Source of the DNA: Ascaphus truei
Taxonomy: Eukaryota; Chordata; Amphibia; Anura; Ascaphidae
Assembly: GCA_036426205.1 (NCBI GenBank)
Contig: WSYH01000262.1
Coordinates: 184,257-248,256 of the forward strand
Length of the DNA stretch: 64,000 nt
Direction: 5' to 3'
This document shows positions 1-9,453 of this stretch, one piece after another. The translations under genes were made by a program, and so were the position numbers. The first letter of the stretch is position 1, and each line of letters begins with the position of its first letter. The notes under the pieces are model-generated. The model made no database searches and was not told where the DNA came from. It saw only the letters and a program-made list of their open reading frames with translations.

Positions 1-26
1 GCATATCTATTATGCGAAACGCGTAG
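1..26 (+). ncRNA. Partial hammerhead ribozyme, 5' part outside window
   Basis: The first bases form a short hairpin (GCATA pairing with TATGC) followed at once by GAAAC and GCGTAG. This is the stem II plus GAAA half of a hammerhead and has the same GAAACGCGTAG string as the complete motif at 4,878-4,908. The CTGANGA half would lie upstream of the window. Hammerheads of this kind occur in Penelope-like elements. The call rests on half a motif. Confidence 0.4.
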
Positions 27-38
27 CGGAATCTTGTG

Positions 39-962
39 TGTGTGAACCTGGCTCTATGCCATCCGGTTGCTCTACACTATAGTGTGCTTTTAAGCACATA
101 GCCAGTGTTCAACTACCACAACTTCCCTTGTTTGGGACGGTCAGACCCAGCGACGGAAACGAGGGGGCCTACCTCATACGGGACCGCAGTGACGCGTGAA
201 CCTAGAAGTGGGTAGCAACGAGGTGTTACCAGCTAATCCCTGCGTGCGGGATTGAACCACACCAGTATCCCCCCCCTATCCCGCTGAGCTACCGATGTGA
301 TGTTAAAGAGACTGGCTAAATTTTAAATCGGACTGAGTTTTACCTACATGAAAGTGAATACTTGCTTGTTCTTTGTATTGAATAATACATATCTCCTTAC
401 CTTGGTGCGCTCCTGTGCTTTTTTCTTTCTTGGTGTTTGGTCCACCGACGGATGCTTCCTGCGGTGGACATTTGTGGAGGAAGGGAATACCTCCACGCAT
501 CAGGAGCTGCAAGAGGAAGGAGAAAATCTATCACAAGATTTATTTAGGAAGCAAGAGCGCGGATTGAAAACTTTTCTAATTTTGAATACATTTGCACATT
601 TCTATTAAATTATCATAGGCCCCTTTTCAATATTCTTGAAGTCATCTTCTCTGTACATGAGAAGATTTAAGCACCCTTCAAGTCATCCTCCAAAGTGGCC
701 AATCAGGCCATTTTCAGCCAAAATACCCCATCGACTTTAATGGAGAATTTCCACCAAAAATAGACTACTCAGCCACTTTGGCGGATATAGCCTAAACCCT
801 AAATGTACTTGAGCAAGAAAAAGTGGCGTAATAGCATATTGAATAGGGGGCATAGTATATAAAGCATTGGTGTTACATTGTGGACGTTTAAACAGACCAA
901 TGCACTTGCTTCCATTAAGAGAATGGAAACAAAAGAAAACAGCGCACAACGCCAAATAGTGA
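39..962. repeat. 0.92-kb dispersed repeat, copy 1
   Basis: Nearly the same sequence recurs in the same orientation at 18,951-19,875. Differences are mostly single-base insertions and deletions. The repeat contains a tRNA-like head on the minus strand and ends with about 45 bases of the Penelope-like element terminus (the bases reading GAGAATGGAAAC onward, near 920-962). In this copy it then runs straight into L1 sequence, whereas copy 2 continues into a full PLE. The 300-900 stretch holds no convincing coding sequence. Confidence 0.85.
240..298 (-). repeat. tRNA-derived SINE-like head (pol III A and B boxes)
   Basis: On the minus strand TAGCTCAGCGGG (280-291) matches an A box and GGTTCAATCCC (248-258) matches a B box, at tRNA-like spacing. 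The 3' side does not fold into an acceptor stem and the sequence continues as unrelated repeat toward position 39, so it looks like a tRNA-derived SINE head rather than a tRNA gene. The copy at 19,150-19,205 keeps the B box but has a damaged A box. Confidence 0.5.
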
Positions 963-1735
963 TTATGTCCCTTGTTCGGTTGGGATCTTCGGAGCGTGGC
1001 CCCAGGGCGTGATGGGCTCTATCCATCTCTATGTCCTTTGGTGTGAGGTCGGGGCACATTGAGACAAAAAAGTCCTGGAGATATGACCTGAGCTGACCAG
1101 GCAGAACCGCCTCCGGGACGCCCCGGATTCTAATATTCTGGCGCCTGTCGCAATTTTCCTCTTCCTCAAGGCAGTCTCTTAGGCTGTTTACCTCTGCGTC
1201 TAGTCAAAATATTTCGTTGGCTGCCTCATCCTGGGATTGCGTGGTTTCGGCCATTTTAAGCTCAAGGGCTGTGGTGCGCTCCGTCAGGCCCGTTATTTCC
1301 TGTTTAAGTTATTTTACCGCGGCCCGCAGGTCATCTTGCAGTGAGGAGTGAAGTTTATTTAGCATTGTGGAGATCATCTCCTGCATAAATGCTCTTGTGA
1401 GTACTTCCTCCGGCTGTGGTGGGGTAGCCGTATTGCTCCGTTCGGTTGTTCCCTGCTTGGGCCCACGTGTGCTCGCAGAGCCGGCGCCATCTTGTGATCT
1501 TAATGCAGCTTCTGAGCTGTTATGGGAGGGGGAGAAGTACTTAGCGACTCCTGGGGTGGCTTGGGACTTGGATTTGCTCGCCATTCTTGTTGCTAGGGGT
1601 ATTAGGGGGATTTGCGGCAGCAATTGTGGATGTTTTTAGGGGGGGGAAAGCGCTTATTCTGCTCTTATTATATCAGGGTCTGTGGAGCTCCTCTTCTACA
1701 CAGCCTCTCTCATCGGCGTCCTGGACACGCCCCCA
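959..1735 (-). mobile_element. L1 LINE fragment, 5' end and ORF1 only
   Basis: The minus strand starts at about 1,735 with the GGGGCGTGTCCAGGACG-type 5' end also seen at the start of the L1 at 29,633. It runs through a short 5' UTR into ORF1 and stops abruptly at about 959 where it meets the PLE-terminus bases of the 0.92-kb repeat. Everything 3' of mid-ORF1 (all of ORF2) is missing. The break has no poly(A), so it is a deletion or rearrangement junction rather than a normal LINE 3' end. Confidence 0.85.
965..1584 (-). pseudogene. L1 ORF1p fragment (RNA-binding chaperone), broken
   Basis: ORF1p is the trimeric RNA-binding protein that coats LINE RNA. From the ATG at 1,584 there is a Ser/Pro-rich N-terminus, then a coiled coil (heptads such as MLNKLHSSLQDDLRAAV), then the start of the RNA-binding domain with DRRQNIRIRG and DRAHHALGPRSEDPNR. 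It is collinear with the ORF1 at 29,783. In-frame stops sit at 1,309-1,311 and again in the coiled coil near 1,205, and the protein is cut off after the HHALGPR motif, so it cannot be functional. High confidence in family, certain that it is broken. Confidence 0.85.
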
Positions 1736-1766
1736 GATAGATCTTCTTTTAGAGACCGTGTTAAAT

Positions 1767-2651
1767 ATGGATAGGCGGATGGAGAAGATGGATAGGCGTG
1801 TGGAGCAGATGGATGGGCGCATAGAGAAGATAGAGACTGACATAGCAGGAATACATTGTTTGCTTGGAGTTCCTGCCCCTGTATGTCAGACGCAGGAGCA
1901 GGAGGGTGGCATGATTCCATCACCAAGCGCACCCCATCCGTCTGAAGAATATGTGTACTTGATTGATGAGGATGCCATGACAACCCCATTAAGACCACAA
2001 CAGGAGGTGTCAAGCCCGATAAGGCAACTTCCACAGGAGGAAAGCATCCTCCCAGACCACCTACCCTCGCCCGCTGCCAGAAGCACACCCGCTTCCATAA
2101 GCACACCCCCTCTCAGAGTCACACCTACACACGCTTGCATTGAAACGGTGCCCGACATCAGCTTGTGTGACCTACCCCAGCCACTCAGGGAGAAGTACAA
2201 GGTTGCAAGTCCTGGTATAGCCCAGAGATATGCAATGTACATCTTCAAACACCACGTCAGTTACAAGGTGTACTGTGGGTGGACCCACAACATGAACTAC
2301 GATGGGAATCAAATAAAAAATGTGCACTACCGTTGCCTTGTTAGTAAGACTTTGCGTGCGAGGCAGTTGGGGGGGGGGTGGGGAACTGCTACTGTCGAAG
2401 TATGTGCAGGAGTTAGTAAACACAGTAAGGGCTTAGGGAATTTTCATGAATGGCTCGGGGGGGATGTGTGGTGTCTCTTGTTCACATACATGCATGCGCA
2501 TAAATGTGATGACACGCATACTGTATGCGTTTCAACAAGGTTCCATGAGACATACAGTATACTGTACACATGCGCATTAAATCAAAACAGTAGAAAAACA
2601 ATACATATACAATACATATACTGTAGAATAAATACATACTGTATAGAATAA
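1767..2651 (+). pseudogene. Unrecognised ORF remnant with short coiled coil
   Basis: I do not recognise this protein. The open frame begins inside antisense L1 sequence, so its native part starts after 1,736; the first ATG there is at 1,767. It shows repeated MDRR-EKMDRRVEQMDGR heptads (a short coiled coil), a Pro/Ser/Thr-rich linker (about residues 55-140), then a basic/aromatic segment containing SPGIAQRYAMYIFKHHV and VHYRCLVSKTLRARQL. This layout is reminiscent of accessory proteins of DNA transposons or of BEN-like domains, but I cannot confirm either. After a G run at 2,370-2,378 the frame is probably out of register. AT-rich sequence follows. Confidence 0.35.
2453..2575. repeat. Direct repeat, copy 1 (partner 3,171-3,283)
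   Basis: A G run followed by a CTCTTGTTCACATACATGCATG-type block, a TGATGACAC block and GTTTCAACAAGGTTCC is repeated about 720 bp downstream in the same order and orientation with scattered differences. Such a pair could be the ends of one old element or a local duplication. Confidence 0.75.
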
Positions 2652-3170
2652 AAGATATTTTTTTTATTTTTGGGGTTTCTTATACAGTACATAGGTATTG
2701 AATATGAAAACAGCAGCATAGTGTTTAAGGTTTTCTATATAGCTCACAGTTAGTCTATCCTAATCAATAAAAATTGCACTGTCACTAAATTGTTGCCTCC
2801 AGTAATTGTATTTTTAAATCAGATTCATCAATGCGCAAGCAACGTTTCAAAAAAATGATATTTTCCATTGAAATCCATCCATTTGCCATTCTCCGCTTGA
2901 TGAGAAAGTTTATTTTCTGAGGAAAAATAAAATTATTACTGGTACCGTACTGTATATTATATGTTTCCGTTATTGCTGTTCTGTTGTTCAAAATTTATAA
3001 CAGAATGTTTTAACTCCCAAAAAATAAAAAAATGTTGAATAATTTTTAAATTGTTTCATTGTTGCATTCTGCAACCTTTTATAAAAATTTCAGTGTCTCA
3101 AAAACATACAGTAAGAACATAATGGTTGGTTAAAATCAATCAGTCCCCTCAAGAAGGCCACAATAATTTT

Positions 3171-3283
3171 CTCGGGGTGGGGGGGCGACTCTTGTTCACA
3201 TACATGCATGGGCCTAAATGTGATGACACACATATGAGTTTCAACAAGGTTCCAATGAGACATACAGTAAGCGCATGTGCCTA
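3171..3283. repeat. Direct repeat, copy 2 (partner 2,453-2,575)
   Basis: Second copy of the short direct repeat. The 2,652-3,170 interval between the copies is AT-rich with no coding sequence that I can support. Confidence 0.75.
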
Positions 3284-3299
3284 GCTGTCCACCAATTGT

Positions 3300-3508
3300 T
3301 CAGTATCTACTGTAGAAGCTGCTCAGCCAATCATATTGCTGGATTACATTTTCTAGAATTATGAATAAAATAATAGAACTAAATAACCATAAGCAAAGCG
3401 ATTGATTACAGGAGAACGGACCGATCTGCAGTAACTAATCGCTTGTCTGTGTGCATAATGTATTGATATTTAAAAAAAAGAATAAAATACGGCAGCTGAA
3501 CTGCAGGT
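3300..3508. repeat. Fragment of TTAA-type MITE family
   Basis: Similar over about 200 bp to 14,060-14,265. Shared blocks include ATTACAGGAGAACGGA and the terminal CAGCTGAACTGCAG at 3,493-3,506, which corresponds to the terminal inverted repeat of the more complete element at 13,360-14,266. The left end is not recognisable here. Confidence 0.6.
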
Positions 3509-3874
3509 TTTTACATTCTTTATATAGTAGATTTTGCCATCGGTTGGCGCCGAGCCACTGCCAGTCCCATATTCTTGATTATACACATAGTTGACAGGTG
3601 ACAGCGGGCCTGCTACACCTGTAGTTGACAGCTTATGAAGCTGGAAATCTTTTTGGTACATGCAAGCTTGCTGGTATCTTTACGTGAAATCTTGCTCAGT
3701 CTGCAGGTATCCTGGTGGGGACAGATAGCAAGGGTTGCCAGTCACCAGGTTTTCACTGACGGTCTGACCATTATTGGAAGCCGGTGATGGCGCTGACGGC
3801 GCTGGTGGCGTTGGCGGTGCTAGCGCTGTTCCATTGCTGGCCTGGGACTGACGAATCTTAGTTGGTTTTACCAT
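3470..3874 (-). pseudogene. Unrecognised ORF remnant, Ala/Pro-rich N-terminus
   Basis: I do not recognise the product. From an ATG at 3,874 the frame gives a basic start (MVKPTKIRQ), an Ala/Pro/Ser-rich stretch, then PCYLSPPGYLQTEQDF. An in-frame stop near 3,678 interrupts it, and the same frame carries on to 3,470 with a Tyr/Gly-rich segment (NYVYNQEYGTGSGSAPTDGK). The downstream end overlaps the MITE fragment at 3,300-3,508. The composition looks protein-like rather than random, so it may be a piece of a processed pseudogene or of an old transposon gene. Low confidence. Confidence 0.25.
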
Positions 3875-4867
3875 GACCTTTCGCTTTTGAAGTCTCCATG
3901 GTCAAAGATACTGGAAAAATCTGGTGCAACACACCAATACCCTCCTCTAACTCTGGGTGGAGGAGCAATACGACAAAAACACGGATCGATACAACCGCGG
4001 CAGCTTTTATTTTAACACTTCTCGGTTATTTGAGGTTGCATTTTCAGAATTCCATGCGCTTCACCGCGTTCATGCCACATTCATGCCATATTGATGCCGC
4101 ACTGTGTTATAGTGAAAGAAAAAGGCGCTAACACTAATAGTGATCACTATAATGTAAAGTGAATAAACTTAATAATCAAGTGATACAAAATGGTGATTAA
4201 ATAAAAAAAGTGACAAAAACGTGACAATAATATAATAAATTGAATTAAGACCCCCTGCTCAAACCCAGCTGGTAGGGACTGGTTTCTCTGGTCCCCAAAT
4301 GGTACAGTTTCATTCGCAATCCAGGGGGAGCATATAAGGGAAATAAAACAAAGAACAATCTAAGTGTAGACAATAAAACAATTGTGAATTCACTCTGTGG
4401 TATTTCTTGGCTCTTATGCACAGCCTACGCACAAGATTTTAGTATTAAACGGGCAAGAGGGAGCAGTTAATGGACGAGAAGAAGAGCTCCTGGTTCAGAG
4501 CAGATGAAGACTTCCAATCTCAGCAAAACAGTGATGCATGAAAAAAAGAAGTATCCATAGTGCAGACCAATCATAAAAACATAACTTTATAGGGCTTAAA
4601 AAATGCAAACTTACAATAAAAACATTCAAATAATGCATGTATCACAACAATGTGATTGAAGAGAATCGCTGTGGACACCTGGCTCACCCCCCTCCTCCGG
4701 TACGCAATTGGTTCGTGAAACGCCTCCGTAGTCAGCTCTCTGCTTCCTGGTCTCTCTCCGAGGTGTTGCGTCACGTCACATCTGGTTGTTCGCGACACGT
4801 CACTTCCGGTCTCGGATTCGGGGTACGCAATCTCTGTCACTGCTTCTCTCCTCCTGTGGGCGGCTAC

Positions 4868-4918
4868 CACTCTACGCGTTTCGCCAATCCGATACGTGGC
4901 TTCGTCAGGAGTGTACCG
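4868..4918 (-). ncRNA. Hammerhead ribozyme (PLE-associated)
   Basis: On the minus strand CTGACGA (4,908-4,902), stem II made by GCCA and TGGC around a 10-base loop, then GAAAC (4,882-4,878) give the complete hammerhead core. GTA follows about ten bases later, which would fit a very short stem III and a cleavage triplet. Self-cleaving motifs of this minimal type are an established feature of Penelope-like retroelements. Activity is not shown by sequence alone. Confidence 0.75.
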
Positions 4919-5579
4919 CCCCCTCCCACCTAACATCTTAATATACCCTACGCAATTAGCATCTATAAAAAGCATCTGCTTCGTCAGATCTGCACTAATT
5001 AATACGAATGATAATCAATTGACATTTATATCTTTATGTAAAAAAAAACTGGGACTTGGAAGGAAACATAAACGTGATGACTTGATCACAAAAATAATGC
5101 TTGATGTACAAGTGAGTCGAAAAAGAACAGGGAACGATTTATAAAAACAATAGGTGTTAGCCAAATAAATTTAAAAAAACGATAAAAATCTAAATAGAAA
5201 ATCTTAAATAAAAAATCTAGATACTTATTAAAATGAATTCAAAAAAGGGAATTATAAATGGACAAGCCAGTACAAAAAGGGAGAAAACTATAGTATAAAA
5301 AATGATACTACATGTATCTCTAGATATATCTCTAATGATTGCACACCTTACATAATCATGTTATACAATTCAATGAAAAAAATGTACACAACACTATACG
5401 GATACACATATCTCTGGGACACATTAACAATGGAGGGGTAATTGGCCGAAGGAACACAGAATGAAAAAGGACCTACTGATCTACATAGATATGACTAATA
5501 ATTCTAATGGCCCTACAAGGAACTGTGGAGACTCAGAGAGGAACAAGAAAGACATGATTAGCATCGCAATGTAACTTAT

Positions 5580-5837
5580 TCACAGAAATGGTGCAATTTC
5601 TATTTCCATGTTGAGGCCTCTGGGGGAGAGAGTCCGCAACCTGTGTATCCAGAAAGATTCTCTCTTAATGAGTTCCAAATTGCGATCTCCCCCCCGCCAG
5701 TGGCCTGGAATGTGTTCTATGGCCATGTAGGTCAAACCAGTAGTGTCCCCCTGGTGTTTCTCCATAAAATGGTTGGATAAACTGTGCGTGTAGAGGCAGG
5801 TATCGTGCATAGTGGTACATGTGAACCCACGGTCCAC
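5580..5837 (-). pseudogene. PLE GIY-YIG endonuclease, C-terminal fragment
   Basis: The frame contains SNHFMEKHQGD, then a W-R-G-G-D-R segment and ESFWIHRLRTLSPRGLN, which align with KHSVSRHFLIHH, VNRRGGDRV and ETYWIHKLDTMSPKGLN of the PLE copy at 23.3-24.1 kb. This is the C-terminal half of the GIY-YIG nuclease that PLEs use to nick target DNA. The catalytic GIY-YIG N-half and the RT are missing upstream, where the sequence enters the inverted-repeat arm. Divergence from the 16-25 kb copies shows that it belongs to a different PLE family. Confidence 0.75.
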
Positions 5838-6442
5838 GCACTCCCCTCTCCACGCCTCAGTGGTAATAATTAATTGTTGCTAGCCTCAGTGGAAAACTAA
5901 AAACTAAGCACAGTGGCTGGTCAAGTGCGGTCACTGCGTAACCTAGCAGGCTATTGTGAGTATTCCAAATGGAGCGCGAAATGGTCTAAGCAAAGGAAAT
6001 TCAAATGCCGGTACCTAACAGCTGATAGAACTGGCCTCTCATTTCAGCAGCATGCTGTGCGGCGGGTAACCTGGGATCCGTTACCCACGTGAACTCCTAC
6101 ACCTGGATACAGGTGTCTACGCATAAGTATATCCACATATACACGTTAGGGAGGTGCACAGAAAGGACATTGACTGTGAGCCATGGTGGTGGTATAGAGT
6201 GATTAATTGACCAATTAAGGCAACCACAAGTGAATAATGTACCCACTCCTAGCTAAGTAGAATATCAAAGGAGGCTCACAATAGCCTGCTAGGTTACGCA
6301 GTGACCGCACTTGACCAGCCACTGCGCTTAGTTTTTAGTTTTCCACTGAGGCTAGCAACAATTAATTATTACCACTGATGCGTGGAGAGGGGAGTGCGTG
6401 GACCGCGGGTTCACATGTACCGCTATGCACGATACATGCCTC
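5793..6442. repeat. Inverted repeat, 168-bp arms
   Basis: Positions 5,793-5,960 and 6,275-6,442 are reverse complements with only a few mismatches, separated by about 314 bp. The left arm starts inside the PLE endonuclease reading frame, so the right arm is an inverted piece of the same PLE. The equal arm lengths suggest one inverted duplication event. Confidence 0.9.
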
Positions 6443-7534
6443 TCCGTGACAGAAACTAGCTAGGTTTCAGCTATTGATTCATGAGGCTCCAGGACAGCAG
6501 CGCCTCTCATCGCGAAGCATATTCACCATTTACCTATTATACTATTGCACTACAATGTTTAGTGTGCTTTGCATATAATGCACTGTGTACCCCCCCCAAA
6601 AGGCTTTATTCAGTGCTTTACTCATGCTAATTTTGGATGTGAATCTCGTTATTTATATACTGTATCTGTTTGTCACCCTCCTTGGGCAATTGTTATGAGG
6701 GTTCCTACCTTACAGTAGTATCTCCAACACAGGAGATTAGCTGTATACCATCTCTGGGGGACACAATACTATCCCCTGCATTATCCTTAGTCAGAGTATA
6801 TATCAGTACTTATCTGGCTGTAATTGCTTGATGACTACACTGTGAGGGTTACAAAGTCCCCTCACAGTGCACACTATGTCACCCTATAGGCTAGTGGGGG
6901 GTTGGGGAAGAAACTCTTACATGGGTTTTTCTCAAATGCTATTAGCATAACCCTATCACTTACCAAACAGTCAAGGGGGTTACCCACTGGTTCTGTACTG
7001 ATCATATATATAGGTAGTCACATTGATTGAATCTATCATCGCTACCCTTGCCACGGATCATTAACCACCTTTACATAGTTAATCACTATATGTTCTGATC
7101 CGTCCCTACGGGGACAAGACAGTTTCTACACAGTGGCCCCGTTACGGCCCCATCCCTATATTTATAGGCAGCTATACAATAGCAACAGATCCTGAACATC
7201 AATCAGGGATCTCACTATGTTAAATCAACCTAACTTACCAGAGTTACGTTACAAATGACAGTCACGTACTGTTTGACATACATTTCATTTTAAACCCCCT
7301 TTTTTTATTTATTGGTACAATAAAGTATTTTAATACATTCACTATACATTCAGTTGTGACAGAGTGCTTATATACTATGTTTCCTTTTCTCCTTGATACA
7401 TTCTTGTCCCTACCTAGTTAGCACCTCACATTGGTCTATTGTTCAGCTGTGCGGGTGTTCTTTGTATACGGAGAAATAAACTACTCAACATTTTGGTTCC
7501 CCCTAAAAATGCATATGTGGACTCTTAACTGACC
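6443..7534. other. No recognisable feature
   Basis: About 1.1 kb of moderately AT-rich sequence. I see no coding sequence, terminal repeats or tandem repeats. It may be the 5' part of the PLE whose endonuclease fragment follows. Confidence 0.5.
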
Positions 7535-7843
7535 TTGCATAAAGGTCACTCCATCACAGTTATAAAGACCACACCATCACAGTTGGGTAAATATTATGTA
7601 GGTCATATCACCAAACCTTTAAAAAATAGAATAATTGAGCATGTTCAATTAATTATAAACCATGACATGTATAATCCTGTATCCAAAAGTTTCAACTCAT
7701 GGTATGGGGTGCATAAATCCTTTTTAATTTATGGGCATTGGACATATCCCTTCTCCCTTAAGAGGAGGGGTTATAATCAATATATTGAATTGCCAAGAGA
7801 CTTATTGTATATGGGCTTGCATCGCATTAGGCTTAAATACTGA
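7535..7843 (+). pseudogene. PLE GIY-YIG endonuclease fragment, third family
   Basis: The frame contains GKYYVGHITKPLKNRIIEHV, matching the YVGRTKRSLKVRIQEHVRNI core of the 17-24 kb copies: the YIG half of the motif, the conserved Arg and the EH pair. A basic tail (FSLKRRGYNQYIELPRDLLY) follows at the position where the other copies carry the WIHKLDT block. The upstream GIY half is degraded and the ATG at 7,535 is not likely to be native. No RT is found nearby. Confidence 0.6.
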
Positions 7844-8158
7844 TTGGTAATTGGGGCACATTTTATGAACTTTTAGTGAGGGTTGTAACAAAAAATAATA
7901 TGATGATAGTTTTCACTCAATGTATATGGGCAGGACTCATTCGCACATTTAAAGATTAATTAAGTTTTTAATATTTTTTTATGACAGATTTGAAAAAATA
8001 AAATATTTTTTCCAAGATGTTTCCAATTTTTTATATAAGTTTGCATATATTTTTAAGGGGCTTTATTCATGTGTTTTTAATTGATTCATGGATTTTGAGA
8101 ATTAATAATTTAAGCTCGATAAATTATTGTGTTCTTATGTATGTGTGTGTCTGTATGT

Positions 8159-8960
8159 TGTTACGATTGTGCTCGCCACAAACCGGAACCGGACCGCGGG
8201 GCTGAGGTGGGGTTATATAATCACTGACCTTAGTCAGCGCAGACTGATCCGGAGTGCTCAGTTCTTAGTCGTACATAGCAGGGGCAGGATTGGAGAAGGC
8301 AGCATCGTCATTATTCAAGCAGGAGTTCGGCAACAGGTAGTCAGGAGTTCCCCGCTTCAGCTTAGGAGCGTGAGCGTGGGGGTGGCCTCTGCGTGAGGAA
8401 CAGGCTCGACCCATGACGCCGGTCTCAGCAGGGGGAGACAGCAGACTGGCTGAAGTACACCGCGGGGCAGCGTTGGGGAAAACCAACGCTTCAGCTCAGA
8501 AGTCCAAAGCAGGCCTCTGCATGGTGAATAGCAGCAGGCTTCAGGAAACGAAGGGTAACCTCTGCTAGGGGAGAATGCAGCAGGTACCAGGAGTCTGTGC
8601 TGGCTAAACAACGCTTCAGCACAGTAGTCAGGAACAGGTCTCTGCGTGGAGAGTAGCAGCAGGCCTCAGGATACTCAGGAACAAGAGATGAGAACATGGA
8701 GACAAGCCAGGCGGCTTGTGGCAGAGACAATAACGTCCAGAGAAGGATTATGCTCGACCCTGATTCAGAGCCAAAGCCCAACATATAAAGGGCGGAGATC
8801 CAATCACAGGGGGAGGGTGTGTGAGCATTCCTCCAATGATGAAGCACAGGGCAGAAGCTGCAATGAGAGGCAGCACATGTGCCATTGATTGCCAGAGGAA
8901 GCTTTTGCAACTGCAGAGGTCTGCAAGTCTATAATCAATGCCAGGAGCGGATTCCTTACA
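8159..8960 (+). mobile_element. Solo LTR, 802 bp, TATGT duplication
   Basis: Begins TGTTACG and ends CCTTACA (TG...CA) and is flanked by TATGT at 8,154-8,158 and 8,961-8,965. A TATAAAG box near 8,782 sets the plus orientation. No internal region or second LTR is present, so it is a solo LTR left by recombination. Between 8,380 and 8,680 it contains three or four related blocks, each with CTCTGC, a purine-rich stretch and CAGCAGGC or CAGCAGGT, spaced about 65-130 bp apart. The sequence on either side resembles PLE 3' region. Confidence 0.8.
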
Positions 8961-8965
8961 TATGT

Positions 8966-9453
8966 ATATTGAAGCGCAGTGTGGAACACATTTTATGAAT
9001 TTTAATTTTATGTTTTGGATGCACATTGTGTGTGCTTTATAACAAATACCTGATACTCACCACTGGTTCTCTATGTGTGTTCTTCTTTCTATTTGTCTGG
9101 AGATCCAGTTGGCTTTCATCTGTGGGTGAGCGGAGCTCCCATATAGACACATGCTGCACGGAAGTGACCCTAATAACAAGATTGCACCCCCATTACTCTC
9201 AATTGAAGGAAAGTATGCACGACTTGGACTTTTCTCTATGTACTGTAGCATTATAACATAGAATATCACAAAGTTCCCATATGATTCAATGAAAGGGTTG
9301 GTGCAGAATATCACAACATATCTCTCTAAAGAGGAACTACATGTTGGAGGATTCACTAAACTCCTATAAGGGCTATCAGAGATCAATCTAGAGTTAACTG
9401 CCAAACAAGTCAGTAGCAGTCAACTCTGGATTGACCTCTGATACACTTTGGAG
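8966..9453. other. No recognisable feature
   Basis: AT-rich spacer between the solo LTR and the hAT element. No ORF, repeat or terminal structure that I can support. Confidence 0.5.

Larger units (their letters stand above)
4112..5960 (-). mobile_element. Penelope-like element fragment, family 2
   Basis: On the minus strand this holds a GIY-YIG endonuclease C-terminus (5,837-5,580), a 3' region of about 670 bp, a hammerhead ribozyme (4,908-4,878) and a terminus at about 4,112 reading TGTTAGCGCCTTTTTC. The order endonuclease, hammerhead, terminus is the same as in the PLE copies at 16.5-25.1 kb. The reverse transcriptase is absent. The distal 168 bp (5,793-5,960) also occurs inverted at 6,275-6,442. 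Confidence 0.75.

Noticed and set aside
240..298. tRNA gene on the minus strand
   Set aside because: A and B boxes are present but no acceptor or T-stem pairing at the 3' side, and it is part of a dispersed 0.92-kb repeat; called SINE-like instead.
4637..4975. ORFs of 98 and 134 codons around 4.6-5.0 kb
   Set aside because: They overlap the PLE 3' region and hammerhead and have no protein motif.
8127..8910. Protein-coding exons suggested by ORFs on both strands
   Set aside because: The interval is a solo LTR with a target duplication; frames arise from internal repeats.
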